Assembly (NCBI GenBank): GCA_003344405.1
Contig: NOWV01000124.1
Coordinates: forward strand, 124,001-188,000
Source: Trichoplax sp. H2
Lineage: Eukaryota > Placozoa > Uniplacotomia > Trichoplacea
Length of the DNA stretch: 64,000 bases
Direction of reading: 5' to 3'
Part shown: in pieces, positions 63,653 to 64,000 of the stretch
Layout: every line of letters begins with the position of its first letter
Numbering within the stretch: the first letter of the stretch is position 1
Position numbers and translations under genes: made by a program
The notes under the pieces: generated by a model
Seen by the model: only the letters and a program-made list of their open reading frames with translations
Told to the model about the DNA's origin: nothing
Databases searched by the model: none

Positions 63653-64000
63653 TTAATAATTGTACATCGTTGCGGATACTAGAATGGATCGTCGGCGATA
63701 TTCGGTAGCGGTCTTTCGTGTGATACACTTTTGTAGGTAATACCGAGATTTCTTCTTAATATTATAATCAAATTTCAGATATAAAAATGGATTTATCACG
63801 GAAATACCAACCGTTGTGGAATATGACACAAATGCAAGCACATAATATACCATATTTTCATCTCCCATCTGTCGTAGTGATTTTTTTGTTATGGCTATAG
63901 CTATTCCTGTTGCAAAGTATGGCCATGTTATCAATAAATAAGATGCAGCAGTGGCAATCAAAACTTGATTAAATTTTTTTTTTTTCATGTGCAAATTAAT
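63653..64000 (-). CDS. class A GPCR, C-terminal part, cut by window edge
   Basis: The frame is open to the right edge, so only the end of the third cytoplasmic loop, TM6, TM7 and the tail are seen. A basic run KKKKF precedes TM6 with WPY. TM7 carries a standard NPFLY (NPxxY) followed by a basic helix 8 and a 30-residue tail ending TMYNY. It matches the receptor at 7976 over this whole part: both have AIT-K-LRQ between TM6 and TM7 and KFD right after NPxx(Y). Unlike that copy, TM7 is canonical here and the visible frame is intact. Ligand unknown. Confidence 0.88.
   Translation of the reverse strand: MNLHMKKKKFNQVLIATAASYLLITWPYFATGIAIAITKKSLRQMGDENMVYYVLAFVSYSTTVGISVINPFLYLKFDYNIKKKSRYYLQKCITRKTATEYRRRSILVSATMYNY

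Overview
The window reads as nuclear DNA of an early-branching animal. It is AT-rich, all genes are split by short GT-AG introns, and every recognisable protein is a metazoan orthologue or animal domain combination. Two paralogous class A GPCRs of a divergent type, compact introns and an ARHGEF17 orthologue make a placozoan (Trichoplax or Hoilungia) my best guess; this is inference, not proven by any single base.

Layout. 1-7.9 kb holds no gene I can support. A minus-strand class A GPCR with one frameshift lies at 7.98-8.94 kb. A very small three-exon plus-strand gene for the KEOPS subunit Pcc1/LAGE3 lies at 11.09-11.82 kb. The large subunit of ribonucleotide reductase (RRM1) fills 12.88-19.26 kb on the minus strand; all 23 coding exons were joined in frame. 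19.3-26 kb is mostly repeat-bearing intergenic DNA with a few unexplained open segments. A Rho exchange factor orthologous to ARHGEF17/TEM4 (DH, PH, C-terminal beta-propeller) occupies 26.18-32.93 kb on the minus strand in 21 firm exons plus a probable first one. 33-50.2 kb has no supported gene. It is a chain of unrelated tandem-repeat arrays and contains a 20-N assembly gap whose flanks duplicate each other. dCMP deaminase (DCTD) starts at 50.58 kb on the plus strand. A BESS-like-domain gene sits at 54.54-55.01 kb (minus). A secreted MAM plus two-EGF protein is at 57.23-59.22 kb (plus). More local repeats follow, and a second GPCR (minus) runs off the right edge.

How the genes relate. RRM1 makes dNDPs and DCTD converts dCMP to dUMP, so two dNTP-pool enzymes lie about 31 kb apart. 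Both have E2F-like elements nearby, which fits S-phase control. The two GPCRs are paralogues from one lineage-specific family. Pcc1 (tRNA t6A synthesis), ARHGEF17 (Rho signalling) and the MAM-EGF protein are unrelated neighbours.

Two things stand out beyond the genes. Almost every intergenic block, and some introns, carries its own private degenerate tandem array with units of about 32 to 420 bp. Clusters of the self-complementary motif GTACTGTAC/TACAGTAC recur in intergenic and intronic DNA, several of them close to gene starts. Exon limits were set by eye from reading frame, GT/AG sites and family alignment recalled from memory; no search was run.
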